Source: Thalassospira sp. (lineage in GTDB: Bacteria > Pseudomonadota > Alphaproteobacteria > Rhodospirillales > Thalassospiraceae). Taken from it: a stretch of DNA of 64,000 nt. The notes beneath the pieces are model-generated. The model worked only from the letters and a program-made list of their open reading frames with translations. It had not been told where the DNA came from and ran no database searches. Position 1 is the stretch's first letter; each line of letters begins with the position of its first letter. Positions 1 through 9,205 of this stretch are shown one piece after another. The stretch lies in assembly GCF_030690045.1 (NCBI RefSeq), contig NZ_JAUYHK010000018.1:1-64000 (forward strand). Direction: 5' to 3'. The translations under genes were made by a program, and so were the position numbers.

Positions 1-105
1 ATAGCGGCCGGGAACCACCTGATCCCATCCCGAACTCAGAAGTGAAACCTGCCTGCGCCGATGGTACTTTGTCTTAAGGCACGGGAGAGTAGGGCACCGC
101 CGGGC
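1..105 (+). rRNA. rrf: 5S ribosomal RNA, 3' part (5' end cut by window edge)
   Basis: The sequence reads as the body of a proteobacterial 5S rRNA, with the conserved CCCATCCCGAACTCAGAAGTG block at about 27-47, GATGGTACT near 60 and the GGGAGAGTAGG segment near 84-94. About ten bases of the 5' end lie outside the window. The tRNA-fMet that follows is the usual tail of an alphaproteobacterial rRNA operon (16S-Ile-Ala-23S-5S-fMet). The 3' end is placed by comparison and may be off by a few bases. Confidence 0.95.
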
Positions 106-151
106 CTTCAAAACACAGCATAATCCTTATTCCCTGTTCAAGACAAACATC

Positions 152-187
152 AACGCCGCTCCCTCAAAGAGTGGCGTTCGTCTTTGG
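152..187 (+). terminator. hairpin between 5S rRNA and tRNA-fMet
   Basis: A 10-bp stem pairs 152-161 with 169-178, including one G-T pair, and is followed by CGTCTTT. The T tract is poor, so it may be a processing structure or weak terminator rather than a full stop, which suits a tRNA transcribed from the same operon. Confidence 0.4.
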
Positions 188-221
188 TAAACACCAGATA
201 CCCAAGACAGACCTTCCTTGA

Positions 222-298
<77 letters not shown>

Positions 299-303
299 AC
301 ATT

Positions 304-340
304 AAAAAAGCTCGCCATTCGGCGGGCTTTTTGCTTTTTT
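304..340 (+). terminator. intrinsic terminator of the rRNA operon/tRNA-fMet
   Basis: The stem AAAAAGCTCGCC pairs across an ATTC loop with GGCGGGCTTTTT, followed by GCTTTTTT. It starts six bases after the tRNA CCA end and is the natural end of the rRNA transcript. Confidence 0.85.
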
Positions 341-449
341 GAGGTCGGGGGATTGTGGGTTGGGGGAAATTGTATATCTATGCATCGGTAAATAAGCATA
401 ATAAGCTGATTGCAGAAGTCCCCCGAAATTGCAAAACAAAGATCGTGTA

Positions 450-1280
450 ATGAGTAGTCTTACAGATATAGATAAACGTTACTTGGAAAAAATTCTCGGG
501 ATGAGTGGAGGGTACGTTCTGGATTTTAGCGATGCTACTTACGGTGAGTTCTTTTCGCGCTACAATGTTGAGATTCACAGTTCTCGCTACCAGAAGTATG
601 GGACGTCCAAAGCGAAAAAAATGCGAGCATTTTGGGAGTTGGAGGCCGATCAGATTGTTGCTCCTGTTCTTGCGGAGCTTCTGGCTTCTTATGAGGCAGA
701 TTGCGAGCTAAATAATCGGGAAGTTGAGAAGCCGATCCTAGATAAATCGAAGGAAATCGTAAATCGAATTGGAGGAAAAATTCGCGATGCTTCTGGGAAC
801 GAAACAGAGGATACTTTTTTAGGTCGTGAATTCAAGATACCAAACCTACATAAATTACCAATCGAACCTCAAGTAATTGTCATTGTAGAGCAAAGGCTTG
901 ATGAGGCGCGTGTAGCCTTAAAAGCCGGGGCTAGCCTTTGCGTGATTTTCATGTGCGGGAGCGTACTTGAGGCTGTTTTGTTAGGAACAGCGCAGACTAA
1001 GCCCGAGAAGTTTAATCGAGCGATAGCGAGTCCCAAAAATACGGATGGTAGGGTAAAGCCCTTGCACGAGTGGACTCTGGCGCAATTTATCGATGTTGCT
1101 TTTGAAGTTGGCCTATTGAAGCTGGATGTCAAAAAGTTTAGTCACGGATTAAGAGACTTCCGGAATTATATACACCCATATCAGCAAATGGTTTCGGGAT
1201 TTTCCCCTGATGAGCATACAGCCAAGGTTTGTTTCCAAGTTCTTAAGGCTGCACTGGCAAGTCTTGCGGGAGAAAGGTAA
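450..1280 (+). CDS. Abi/HEPN-like protein of unknown function (possible phage-defence gene)
   Basis: A 276-residue protein that I recognise only by general resemblance. The N-terminal half (LDFSDATYGEFF, then SKAKKMRAFWELE) resembles the domain shared by abortive-infection-type proteins. The C-terminal half ends in LRDFRNYIHP, the RNxxHP-like signature of HEPN and Abi_C-type helical domains. No signal peptide or membrane segment is visible. The ATG at 450 is preferred over the TTG at 429 because neither has a strong ribosome site and ATG is the better codon. The gene is visibly AT-richer than its neighbours and uses ATA, AGA and TTA codons that they avoid, so it was probably acquired behind the rRNA operon. 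It stands alone; the next gene is convergent. A defence role is inference. Confidence 0.75.
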   Translation: MSSLTDIDKRYLEKILGMSGGYVLDFSDATYGEFFSRYNVEIHSSRYQKYGTSKAKKMRAFWELEADQIVAPVLAELLASYEADCELNNREVEKPILDKSKEIVNRIGGKIRDASGNETEDTFLGREFKIPNLHKLPIEPQVIVIVEQRLDEARVALKAGASLCVIFMCGSVLEAVLLGTAQTKPEKFNRAIASPKNTDGRVKPLHEWTLAQFIDVAFEVGLLKLDVKKFSHGLRDFRNYIHPYQQMVSGFSPDEHTAKVCFQVLKAALASLAGER

Positions 1281-1330
1281 GCAAATACATATTGAGTCTT
1301 TTTTTCCTGAAATTTAATCAAGTACTCCCT

Positions 1331-2032
1331 CTAAATCACCGACTGCACCCGATGTCCCGGTGCGAAAACAAGGCGGGCATAGGTGATGCCGTGGTCGTTT
1401 TCCCAAGTCGTGCGTTCGATCAGGAAAAGCGGTGCATGGGGAGCCGCACCCAGCATTTCGGCCTCGCTGTTTGAGGCGGCAATGGCCGAAAAGGCCATTT
1501 CGCCATGCGTGTAGGGCGCATGCAAAACCAGCCATTCATTGGCACTGATGATCGAAAGGTCAGCATCGGCAATCGAGGGGGCCGCAGCAATTGCCACCCA
1601 GCGATTTTCAAACATATAGGGTTTGCCATCGGCCAGATGCAGCGATGTGACATGCAGCATATCGGCATCGGGCAGCACACCAAGGCGACCGCAAATATCA
1701 TGGGGCGGGGCGGCGCGTTCGGCGGAGATCAGGCTGTAGCCATAACGCTGGCCGCGGCCTTCGATTTCAAGGCGGATGACCGGGATATCGAGTTTGGCCT
1801 TGCGCACCGGATGCAGGGTGACGCGGGTTCCGGCCTTGCGGCGGCGGTCCAGAAAGCCTGCTGTTGCCAGTTCGCGCAGGGCGCGATTGACGGTGGCACG
1901 CGCACAGCCCAGTTCGCTGGCAAGTTCGACTTCCTTGGGAATCTGCTGCCCCGGTTTCCATTCACGGGTATGAATCCGGCGCAAAACCTCGTCATGCACG
2001 CTTTGCCAGTTGGTCAGTTCCGTCGTACTCAC
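1331..2032 (-). CDS. hutC: HutC, histidine utilisation repressor (GntR family)
   Basis: A 233-residue GntR-type regulator. Residues 8-72 form the winged helix (PKEVELASELGCARATVNRALREL) and residues 90-230 an UTRA ligand domain, in which HutC proteins classically bind urocanate. It starts at GTG 2032, with AAGGG about ten bases upstream, and its start overlaps the hutF stop by four bases (GTGA), so the two are translationally coupled. It should repress the hutF-hutC and hutI-onward transcripts through the operator at 3423-3432 and so control its own synthesis. Length and domain order are normal for the family. Confidence 0.95.
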   Translation of the reverse strand: MSTTELTNWQSVHDEVLRRIHTREWKPGQQIPKEVELASELGCARATVNRALRELATAGFLDRRRKAGTRVTLHPVRKAKLDIPVIRLEIEGRGQRYGYSLISAERAAPPHDICGRLGVLPDADMLHVTSLHLADGKPYMFENRWVAIAAAPSIADADLSIISANEWLVLHAPYTHGEMAFSAIAASNSEAEMLGAAPHAPLFLIERTTWENDHGITYARLVFAPGHRVQSVI

Positions 2033-3393
2033 ACCATATCCCTTAATTGTGCCATCACCTGCCGATACCGGTTCGTGATGCTGTCATGGGCGATATGGCG
2101 GCCCTCGCGAACCATATGGCGGCCCGCAGACCAGACATCGCGCACCATGCGGTCATCCCCGGCAAAGACAAAAGCATCAAGGATCGTATCGCCTGTCCGC
2201 CCGATCAGGTCAACCGATGTCGCATCAAGCGCCATCAGATCGGCCAGTGCCCCGACCTCGATCCGTCCGGCATTGCGTCCGGCGGCCTGTGCGCCGCCAA
2301 GGGCGACGTCGTCATAAAGACGGCGGGCGGTTGATTTTTGCGCGGTCGCAAGGGCGGCGCGGGAGCGATCGCGCAGGCGCTGGCTGTATTCCAGCGTGCG
2401 CAGTTCCTCGGACAGCGAAATGCGGATATTGGAATCCGACCCGATGCCGATCCGCCCATGATGGGCAAGATATCGCACACCGTCAAAAATACCATCGCCC
2501 AGACTGGATTCGGTGATCGGGCACAGCCCGGCAACCGCCCCGGTTCGGGCAAGGGCGATTGTTTCGTGTTCCTGCATCTGGGTGCAATGGATCAGACACC
2601 AGTTTGGTGCCACATCGGCATGATGGAGCAACCATTCGACCGGGCGTTGGCCCCAGGATGCCAGGACTTCCTCGACCTCGGCCACCTGTTCGGCAAGGTG
2701 CATATGCACCGGCCCGCCTTTGGCAAGTGATGTGGTGGTCATCAGATCGTCGCGGCCAACGGCGCGCAGGGAATGGGGGGCGACGCCAAGTCGGGCATCG
2801 GCGGGCAGGGTGGTTAGCGATTGGGCGGCATTTTCATACAGACGGGCAAAGCGGTCCGGATCATTGCCAAAGCGGATTTGCCCCGGTCCCAGTGGGCGTT
2901 TGTCACAACCACCATATTGATAATGCACCGGCAGCAGGGTCAGACCAATGCCGGTTTGCGCGGCGGCGGCAATGATACGGTCGGTCATTTCACCCAGCCG
3001 GTCATAGGGCACGCCGCCCGGTTGATGATGCAGATAATGAAATTCGGTGTTGGTGGCGTATCCGGCTTCCAGCATTTCCATCTGCACAAAGGCGGTAATC
3101 ACCTCGATGTGATCGGGGGTCAGTTGATCGAGAAAGCGGAACATCAATTGCCGCCATGTCCAGAAACTGTCGTGTGGATCGGGGCCGCGCCGTTCCGTCA
3201 GACCGGCCATTGATCGCTGAAAGGCGTGGCTGTGCAGATTGGCAACGGCAGGCAGAAGAATGCCTGTGCGGGTTCCCGACTCCGGCTGATTGGCGGAAAT
3301 GCTGGTGATAATGCCGGTCTGGTCAATCTCCACCCGGACATTGTCTTGCCATCCGGAAGGGGTAAGTGCCTGATTTGCCCATAGAACTGTCAT
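2029..3393 (-). CDS. hutF: HutF, formimidoylglutamate deiminase
   Basis: A 454-residue amidohydrolase that converts N-formimidoyl-glutamate to N-formyl-glutamate and ammonia, step four of the two-step (HutF/HutG) histidine route. Visible motifs are the [11 protein letters not shown] metal site, HMHLAEQ, the [13 protein letters not shown] segment and SDSNIR near the C-terminus. The reading frame is open further upstream, but that part encodes non-family residues and crosses the promoter region. ATG 3393 (MTVLWANQ) gives the family's usual start; ATG 3402 is an alternative. It heads a leftward operon with hutC. Confidence 0.95.
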   Translation of the reverse strand: MTVLWANQALTPSGWQDNVRVEIDQTGIITSISANQPESGTRTGILLPAVANLHSHAFQRSMAGLTERRGPDPHDSFWTWRQLMFRFLDQLTPDHIEVITAFVQMEMLEAGYATNTEFHYLHHQPGGVPYDRLGEMTDRIIAAAAQTGIGLTLLPVHYQYGGCDKRPLGPGQIRFGNDPDRFARLYENAAQSLTTLPADARLGVAPHSLRAVGRDDLMTTTSLAKGGPVHMHLAEQVAEVEEVLASWGQRPVEWLLHHADVAPNWCLIHCTQMQEHETIALARTGAVAGLCPITESSLGDGIFDGVRYLAHHGRIGIGSDSNIRISLSEELRTLEYSQRLRDRSRAALATAQKSTARRLYDDVALGGAQAAGRNAGRIEVGALADLMALDATSVDLIGRTGDTILDAFVFAGDDRMVRDVWSAGRHMVREGRHIAHDSITNRYRQVMAQLRDMV

Positions 3394-3407
3394 CGGCTGC
3401 ATCCATC

Positions 3408-3436
3408 TTGACAGGGTTATTATGTGCGTACATATT
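3408..3436 (+). promoter_or_regulatory. hutI promoter
   Basis: TTGACA at 3408-3413, a 17-base spacer, then CATATT at 3431-3436. The HutC operator candidate lies inside the spacer, as expected for repression by blocking RNA polymerase. Confidence 0.55.
3423..3432. promoter_or_regulatory. HutC operator candidate
   Basis: TGTGCGTACA is a near-palindrome matching the TGTA-N2-TACA core reported for HutC sites, with one departure from symmetry. It sits between the -35 and -10 of the rightward promoter and touches the -10 of the leftward one, so one bound dimer could silence both arms of the locus. Confidence 0.6.
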
Positions 3437-3459
3437 ATACTTAATAACAGACTTATCAA
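3432..3459 (-). promoter_or_regulatory. hutF-hutC promoter
   Basis: Read on the minus strand: TTGATA (3459-3454), 16 bases, TAATAT (3437-3432). It faces away from the hutI promoter and overlaps it. Confidence 0.55.
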
Positions 3460-3476
3460 GGGGGCGTTGGTGCACC

Positions 3477-4679
3477 ATGTTGCTGCGAAATGCCAAAATT
3501 GTCACCATTGATCCGACCGGTGTCTATGGCCTGATCGGGCGCGGTGCGCTTGTCCTGTCTGGCGACAGCATCGCCTGGGTTGGGGACGATGATGCAATTC
3601 CCTTGCAATTTCAGGAATTTGAAACCCGCGATCTGGCCGGGCGTCTGATCACCCCGGCGCTGATCGATTGCCATACCCATGTGGTGCATGGCGGCAACCG
3701 GGCGGCGGAATTTGAAATGCGGTTGCTGGGGGCGAGCTACGAAGACATTGCGCGTCAGGGGGGTGGCATTGTTTCAACCGTGACCGCAACACGGGCAGCG
3801 GGGGTTGAGGATTTGCTGAAAGCCAGCCTGTCGCGCATTGATGCCCTGCTGGCCGAGGGTGTGGCGGTGATCGAGGTCAAATCCGGCTATGGCCTGGACC
3901 GCGAAACGGAACTGAACATGCTGCGCGCGGCACGGTTGATTGAGCAGCACCGACCGGTCCGGATCAAAACCAGTTTTTTGGGGGCGCATGCGGTGCCTGC
4001 CGAATATGCCGGGCGGGCGGATGATTATATTGACGAAATTTGCATTCCAACCCTGAAAGTCGCCCATGCCGAGGGGCTGGTCGATGCGGTTGACGGATTT
4101 TGCGAAGGCATCGCCTTTGACACCGCACAAATCGGCCGGGTGTTTGCCGCCGCACAGGCGCTGGGCATTCCGGTCAAACTGCATGCCGAACAATTATCCA
4201 ATATCGGTGGTACGCAATTGGCCGCTCGTTATGGTGCGTTATCGGTGGATCATGTGGAATATGCCAGCCTGGATGATGCAAGCGCCCTTGCGGCGTCCGG
4301 CACGGTGGCGGTGTTGTTGCCCGGTGCATTTTATGCCCTGCATGAAACGCAACATCCGCCTGTTGCGGCCTTTCGCCAATATGGTGTGCCAATGGCGGTT
4401 GCCACCGATTGCAATCCCGGCACCTCGCCAATGACATCCTTGTTGCTGGCGATGAATATGGCCTGCACCCTGTTTCGCCTGACCCCCGAAGAAGCATTGG
4501 CCGGGGTGACGATCCATGCGGCGCGTGCACTTGGCCTTAAGGATGCCGGGCGGATTGCCGCGGGCATGCGGGCCGATCTGGCGATCTGGGATGTCGATCA
4601 TCCGGCGGAACTTTCCTATCGCATCGGGTTTAACCCGCTGTTTGAACGTGTTTTTGCGGGTAAATTCTTGCCGCGTTAA
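3477..4679 (+). CDS. hutI: HutI, imidazolonepropionase
   Basis: A 400-residue metal-dependent amidohydrolase that opens 4-imidazolone-5-propionate to N-formimidoyl-glutamate. The metal site is [10 protein letters not shown], followed by the [14 protein letters not shown] segment typical of Hut[10 protein letters not shown] in the middle and [11 protein letters not shown] near the end. ATG 3477 is used because GGGGG lies about a dozen bases upstream and the family begins with MLLRNA-like residues; the open frame upstream crosses the promoter. First gene of the rightward hut operon, followed after 32 bases by hutH. Confidence 0.97.
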   Translation: MLLRNAKIVTIDPTGVYGLIGRGALVLSGDSIAWVGDDDAIPLQFQEFETRDLAGRLITPALIDCHTHVVHGGNRAAEFEMRLLGASYEDIARQGGGIVSTVTATRAAGVEDLLKASLSRIDALLAEGVAVIEVKSGYGLDRETELNMLRAARLIEQHRPVRIKTSFLGAHAVPAEYAGRADDYIDEICIPTLKVAHAEGLVDAVDGFCEGIAFDTAQIGRVFAAAQALGIPVKLHAEQLSNIGGTQLAARYGALSVDHVEYASLDDASALAASGTVAVLLPGAFYALHETQHPPVAAFRQYGVPMAVATDCNPGTSPMTSLLLAMNMACTLFRLTPEEALAGVTIHAARALGLKDAGRIAAGMRADLAIWDVDHPAELSYRIGFNPLFERVFAGKFLPR

Positions 4680-4711
4680 GGTTTTTGGGTGTGTCGGGCA
4701 AAGGATAGAGA

Positions 4712-6262
4712 ATGACCAGAATGGTAACACCGGCAGCGGCGACACTGGCCGATCTTGAACAAATCTGGCGCAAGGGACTTTCGGTGACGCTGGACCGGTC
4801 GGCGCGGGCCGGGGTCGAGGCGGCACATGCCATGGTGCGCAAGGCGGCCGATGGTGAGGCGGCGGTGTATGGGGTCAATACCGGCTTTGGCAAGCTGGCC
4901 TCGGTCAAGATTGCCGCGAGGGATACCGAAACCCTGCAACGCAACCTGATCCTCAGCCATTGTTGCGGTGTGGGCGAGGCATTGGATATTCCGACGACGC
5001 GCCTGATGATGGTGTTGAAATTATTGTCACTGGGGCGCGGTGCGTCCGGTGTGCGCTGGAACATTATCGAACAGATTGAAAAGATGTTGGCCCACGGTGT
5101 GACGCCGGTGGTGCCGTCGCAAGGGTCTGTCGGGGCATCGGGCGATCTGGCGCCGCTTGCGCATATGGCCGCCGTGATGATTGGCGCGGGCGAGGCGGTG
5201 TGGAACGGACAGGTGATGCAAGGTGGTGAAGCCCTTGCCAGGGCCGGTTTGTCGTCGGTGGTGCTGGGCCCGAAAGAAGGGCTGGCACTGATTAACGGTA
5301 CGCAATTTTCAACTGCCTGTGCGTTGACCGCGTTGTTCGGCGCATGGCGCAATGCGGCCAATTCCGTGATCAGTGCAGCACTTTCGACCGATGCGATTAT
5401 GGGGTCAACCGCGCCGTTGGTTGATGAAATTCATACTTTGCGCGGTCATCCCGGCCAGATCAATGTGGCACGCGCCATGCGTGATTTGATGGCGGGATCG
5501 GAAATCCGCGAAAGCCACCGCGAGGGGGACAGCCGCGTTCAGGATCCCTATTGCATCCGATGTCAGCCGCAAGTCACCGGGGCGGCAATGGATTTGCTGC
5601 GCTTTGCCGGGCAGACATTGGAGATCGAGGCCAATGCGGTGACGGATAATCCGCTGGTGCTGAAAGAAGACGGACGGATTGTGTCGGGCGGGAATTTCCA
5701 TGCCGAACCCGTGGCCTTTGCCGCCGATCAGATTGCGCTGGCGATTGCCGAAATCGGCGCGATTGCACAGCGCCGGGTGGCCTTGATGGTGGATCCCACC
5801 CTGTCGCATGATCTGCCGCCGTTTCTGACCCCGGAGCCGGGCCTGAATTCCGGCCTGATGATTGCCGAGGTGACGACGGCAGCCCTGATGAGCGAGAACA
5901 AACATCTTGCCAATCCGTGTTCGACAGACAGCACCCCGACCAGCGCCAATCAGGAAGACCATGTGTCGATGGCGGCCCACGGTGCACGGCGTCTGGCAAA
6001 AATGAATGCCAATCTGGCCTGTATTCTGGGTGTTGAAATGATTTGCGCCGCCCAGGGTATTGAATTTCGCGCCCCGCTTAAAACCAGCCCACGCCTGTGC
6101 GAGGTGATGCGTGCGTTGCGCCACGATATTCCTGCCATCAAGCAGGACCGCTATATGGCACCCGATCTGGTGCGGGCGGCGGAACGGGTGGTGGATGGTA
6201 CCTTTGTTGCGGCAGCCCGGCTTGCCGGGTTTGTGACGGGGGATGGGGCGCAAGGCCAATAA
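4712..6262 (+). CDS. hutH: HutH, histidine ammonia-lyase
   Basis: A 516-residue lyase that removes ammonia from histidine to give urocanate, the first step of the pathway. It carries the intact MIO-forming triad Ala-Ser-Gly at residues 142-144 ([11 protein letters not shown]), the active-site loop VYGVNTGFG at 52-60, NGTQ, and [11 protein letters not shown] with the conserved Tyr and Arg. Length is normal. This is the working histidase of the locus; a degenerate paralogue lies at 9202-10704. Confidence 0.97.
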   Translation: MTRMVTPAAATLADLEQIWRKGLSVTLDRSARAGVEAAHAMVRKAADGEAAVYGVNTGFGKLASVKIAARDTETLQRNLILSHCCGVGEALDIPTTRLMMVLKLLSLGRGASGVRWNIIEQIEKMLAHGVTPVVPSQGSVGASGDLAPLAHMAAVMIGAGEAVWNGQVMQGGEALARAGLSSVVLGPKEGLALINGTQFSTACALTALFGAWRNAANSVISAALSTDAIMGSTAPLVDEIHTLRGHPGQINVARAMRDLMAGSEIRESHREGDSRVQDPYCIRCQPQVTGAAMDLLRFAGQTLEIEANAVTDNPLVLKEDGRIVSGGNFHAEPVAFAADQIALAIAEIGAIAQRRVALMVDPTLSHDLPPFLTPEPGLNSGLMIAEVTTAALMSENKHLANPCSTDSTPTSANQEDHVSMAAHGARRLAKMNANLACILGVEMICAAQGIEFRAPLKTSPRLCEVMRALRHDIPAIKQDRYMAPDLVRAAERVVDGTFVAAARLAGFVTGDGAQGQ

Positions 6263-6286
6263 TCTGAAGGCATAATAAGAAAAGAC

Positions 6287-6304
6287 CGGCGGGTCAGACC
6301 GCCG
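6287..6304 (+). other. intercistronic hairpin between hutH and hutX
   Basis: CGGCGG pairs with CCGCCG across a six-base loop, with no T tract. A second short hairpin (ATGTGC/GCGCAT) follows near 6321-6337. The 118-base gap may hold a processing site or an extra promoter; no clear promoter was found. Confidence 0.35.
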
Positions 6305-6380
6305 CAGAAGGGTGGAAGCAGATGTGCCTTTGCGCATGTCCAAAAAATAAAAGTGCCGACCGAATTCTAAACAGGAAATC

Positions 6381-7427
6381 ATGGGGCTTATCATGTCAAT
6401 GAAACGTATTAAACTGGCCGGTGTTGCGGCAATTCTGGCTTTGGGCGCATCAACCAGTGGTGCCAGCGCATCCTATTGCGGTGACGGCAATGTTGTTAAA
6501 TTTGCGGGGATCAGCTGGGAAAGCGGTGCCTTCATTACCGAAGTGATGATGAAAATCCTTGAAAAAGGATATGACTGTCAGGTGGATGCCATTCCGGGCA
6601 ATTCGATTACGCTGGAACAGGCGACCGCCAATAATGATATCCAGATTTTTGCCGAAGAATGGATTGGCCGCAGCGATATCTGGAACAAGGCGGTTGAACT
6701 GGATCAGGTTGTTGCCGTCGGTCAGACCTTTGTCGGTGCCAGTGAAGGCTGGTTTGTTCCAGATTATGTGATCAATGGCGATCCGGCGCGACAGATTGCG
6801 CCGATGGCACCGGACCTGAAGAGCGTTTCGCAACTGTCCGATCCGGAAATCGTCAAGTTGTTTACCGATCCGGAAGAGCCGTCAAAGGGCCGTTTTCTGA
6901 ATTGCCCGTCAGGCTGGACCTGCGAAGGGATCAGCACGGCAAAGCTAGAAGCTTACAAGCTGGATGAGAATTATGTGAATTTCCGCCCCGGTACCGGGAC
7001 GGCGTTGGATTCCGCCATTACCTCGGCCTATTTGCAGGGGGAGCCGATCCTGTTTTATTACTGGTCGCCGACTGCGATCATGGGAAAATTCAAACTCGCC
7101 CAGCTTGAAGAGCCGGCCTATTCCGATGCCTGCTGGAGCGAGTTGAGCAAATCCGATGGCAAGCGTGAGGAAGGTTGTGCTTTTCCGGGTGTTGATGTTG
7201 CCTATGGTGTGAACAGTACCTTTGCCAAGGATGCGCCGGAAATTATCGCCATTCTGGAAAAGGCAACCTTCCCGCTGGAAGACGTCAATGGCAGCCTCGC
7301 TTTCATGGTGGATAACAGCGTGGATGCGCCGGTGGCGGCCGAAGAATTTCTGAAAACCAAGGCGGATGTCTGGGGCCAGTGGGTTTCGGATGAAGCGCGG
7401 GCGAAGATCGAAGAAAGCCTGAAATAG
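6381..7427 (+). CDS. hutX: HutX-like periplasmic substrate-binding protein (ABC, ProX/OpuAC type)
   Basis: A 348-residue protein with a Sec signal peptide ending near ASASYCG at about residue 31, followed by an OpuAC/ProX-type fold (VKFAGISWESGAF, then ATANNDIQIFAEEW). With the permease and ATPase that follow it forms a binding-protein-dependent importer like the HutXWV histidine system of rhizobia. ATG 6381 is chosen because AGGA lies five bases upstream; ATG 6393 would leave it too far away. Histidine as substrate is inferred from position between hutH and hutG. Confidence 0.88.
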   Translation: MGLIMSMKRIKLAGVAAILALGASTSGASASYCGDGNVVKFAGISWESGAFITEVMMKILEKGYDCQVDAIPGNSITLEQATANNDIQIFAEEWIGRSDIWNKAVELDQVVAVGQTFVGASEGWFVPDYVINGDPARQIAPMAPDLKSVSQLSDPEIVKLFTDPEEPSKGRFLNCPSGWTCEGISTAKLEAYKLDENYVNFRPGTGTALDSAITSAYLQGEPILFYYWSPTAIMGKFKLAQLEEPAYSDACWSELSKSDGKREEGCAFPGVDVAYGVNSTFAKDAPEIIAILEKATFPLEDVNGSLAFMVDNSVDAPVAAEEFLKTKADVWGQWVSDEARAKIEESLK

Positions 7428-7441
7428 GATGATGTTATCGC

Positions 7442-7474
7442 CGGTTCTCCTGTTGTTTTCGGATGGGAGAACCG
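7442..7474 (+). other. hairpin downstream of hutX
   Basis: CGGTTCTCC (7442-7450) pairs perfectly with GGAGAACCG (7466-7474) just after the binding-protein gene and before the permease. There is no T tract. Such structures often protect the 3' end of the binding-protein message and so raise its level over the permease. Confidence 0.5.
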
Positions 7475-7530
7475 CGGTGGCGCATGCAGCCAGAATGTCC
7501 TGCAGACCTTTATTTTAAGGAAAACCTTCG

Positions 7531-8388
7531 ATGTTCCCTGACAGTTTTCATCTTTCGATCCGGGGGCCGGTGAATGAGGTCATTCAGGATCTGGTTATCA
7601 ATTATGGATGGATATTCAAGGCGATATCCCATTCCATCCTGCAATCTGTTTTGTTTATCGAATGGGTGTTGCGCGGATTGCCATGGTGGGTCGTGATTGT
7701 GATCTTCATGGCGATTGCCTGGCACAGTTCGCGGCGGATTTTATTGACCGCTGCCGTTGGTATTCTGTTGTTTGCTGTCGGGGTTCTGGGGCTTTGGGAC
7801 CTGACAATGCAGACTTTGGCCCTGATGCTGATGGCGACGATTGTGTCGGTTCTGATCGGGGTGCCGGTTGGTATTCTTGCGGCCAAAAACCGGTTTGTCC
7901 GGGGAGGCGTTCTGCCGGTTCTTGATATCATGCAGACCATGCCCAGTTTCGTCTATCTGATCCCGGCATTGATGTTGTTTGGCCTTGGCAAGGTTCCGGC
8001 GATTTTGGCGACGATCATTTACGCGGTGCCGCCCCTGATTCGCCTGACCGATCTTGGCATCCGGCAGGTCGACAAGGAAGTGGTCGAAGCCGCCACGGCA
8101 TTTGGTGGCAGCCCGGCACAGATATTGTTTGGTGTTGAATTGCCGTTGGCGACCCCGACCATTATGGCCGGTTTGAACCAGACGATCATGATGGCACTGT
8201 CGATGGTGGTGGTGGCCTCAATGATTGGCGCGCGCGGCCTTGGCGAACAGGTTTTGAACGGTATCCAGACACTGGATGTCGGCAAGGGACTGGAAGCGGG
8301 GATCGGCATTGTCATCCTGGCTGTTCTGCTTGATCGTATTACGCAAGGTTACGGCAAACCCAAAACAGGGGGAGCCGGTCATGGGTAA
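7531..8388 (+). CDS. hutW: HutW-like ABC transporter permease
   Basis: A 285-residue inner-membrane protein with about six to seven hydrophobic segments and the permease cytoplasmic loop DKEVVEAATAFGGSPAQILFGVELP (residues about 186-210), which holds the EAA motif that contacts the ATPase. It is of the ProW/OpuAB class, matching the ProX-like binding protein upstream. Its 3' end overlaps the start of hutV by eight bases, so the two are coupled. Confidence 0.9.
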   Translation: MFPDSFHLSIRGPVNEVIQDLVINYGWIFKAISHSILQSVLFIEWVLRGLPWWVVIVIFMAIAWHSSRRILLTAAVGILLFAVGVLGLWDLTMQTLALMLMATIVSVLIGVPVGILAAKNRFVRGGVLPVLDIMQTMPSFVYLIPALMLFGLGKVPAILATIIYAVPPLIRLTDLGIRQVDKEVVEAATAFGGSPAQILFGVELPLATPTIMAGLNQTIMMALSMVVVASMIGARGLGEQVLNGIQTLDVGKGLEAGIGIVILAVLLDRITQGYGKPKTGGAGHG

Positions 8389-9205
8389 AATTGAAATTCG
8401 CAATGTTTACAAAATCTTTGGGCATCAGGAACAAGTGGCGCTGGAGATGGCGCGCAACGGTCTGGACAAGGATGAAATCCTCAAACAGTCGGGATGCAGT
8501 GTTGGTCTGAACAATGTCAGCCTGACGATTGGGGCGGGCAAGATTTTTGTGATTATGGGGCTTTCGGGATCAGGCAAGTCAACGCTTGTCCGCCACCTTA
8601 ATCGCCTGATTGAACCTAGCAGTGGCGAAGTTCTGTTTGACGGCGACAATATTCTGGGGCTTTCGCCCAAAGCGTTACGGTCCTTCCGGACCCACCGTGT
8701 CAGTATGGTGTTTCAAAGTTTTGCCCTGATGCCACACCGAACCGTGATGCAGAATGTTGTTTATGGGCAACGGGTGCGTGGCACCGAAAAACAGGGAGCA
8801 AAACGTCTGGGGCAGCACTGGATCGAGGCGGTCAATCTGTCGGGATATGAAAACAAATATCCCCACGAATTGTCAGGCGGGATGCGCCAGCGTGTCGGTC
8901 TGGCCCGGGCGCTGGCGGCGGATACAGATGTGATCCTGATGGATGAGGCATTCAGTGCGCTGGACCCGCTGATCCGTGCTGAAATGCAGGATCAGTTGCT
9001 GCAACTTCAAAAGGAACTGTCCAAGACCATCGTCTTTATCACCCACGATCTTGAAGAAGCCCTTCGGATCGGGTCGGAAATTGCCATCCTGAAAGACGGA
9101 CAGCTTGTTCAGGTGGGGGCACCCGCCGATATTCTGAACAATCCGGCAAATGATTATGTCGCCCGTTTTGTCCAGCGGCGTCAGATCGGAGTTCAGGCAG
9201 AATGA
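8381..9205 (+). CDS. hutV: HutV-like ABC transporter ATP-binding protein
   Basis: A 274-residue ATPase of the ProV/OpuAA class. The Walker A is GLSGSGKST at residues 60-68, the signature LSGGMRQRVGLARALA, and the Walker B VILMDEAFSALDP. The segment MARNGLDKDEILKQSG before Walker A is typical of this class. There is no C-terminal CBS pair, so it is the short form. ATG 8381 overlaps the hutW stop; the longer frame upstream is only read-through. Its stop overlaps the next start (ATGA), tying the importer to the paralogue hutH2. Confidence 0.92.
   Translation: MGKIEIRNVYKIFGHQEQVALEMARNGLDKDEILKQSGCSVGLNNVSLTIGAGKIFVIMGLSGSGKSTLVRHLNRLIEPSSGEVLFDGDNILGLSPKALRSFRTHRVSMVFQSFALMPHRTVMQNVVYGQRVRGTEKQGAKRLGQHWIEAVNLSGYENKYPHELSGGMRQRVGLARALAADTDVILMDEAFSALDPLIRAEMQDQLLQLQKELSKTIVFITHDLEEALRIGSEIAILKDGQLVQVGAPADILNNPANDYVARFVQRRQIGVQAE

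Noticed and set aside
5405-6394. 329-residue open frame antisense to hutH
   Set aside because: No motif and rich in His/Arg/Gln, as expected for antisense of a GC-rich gene.
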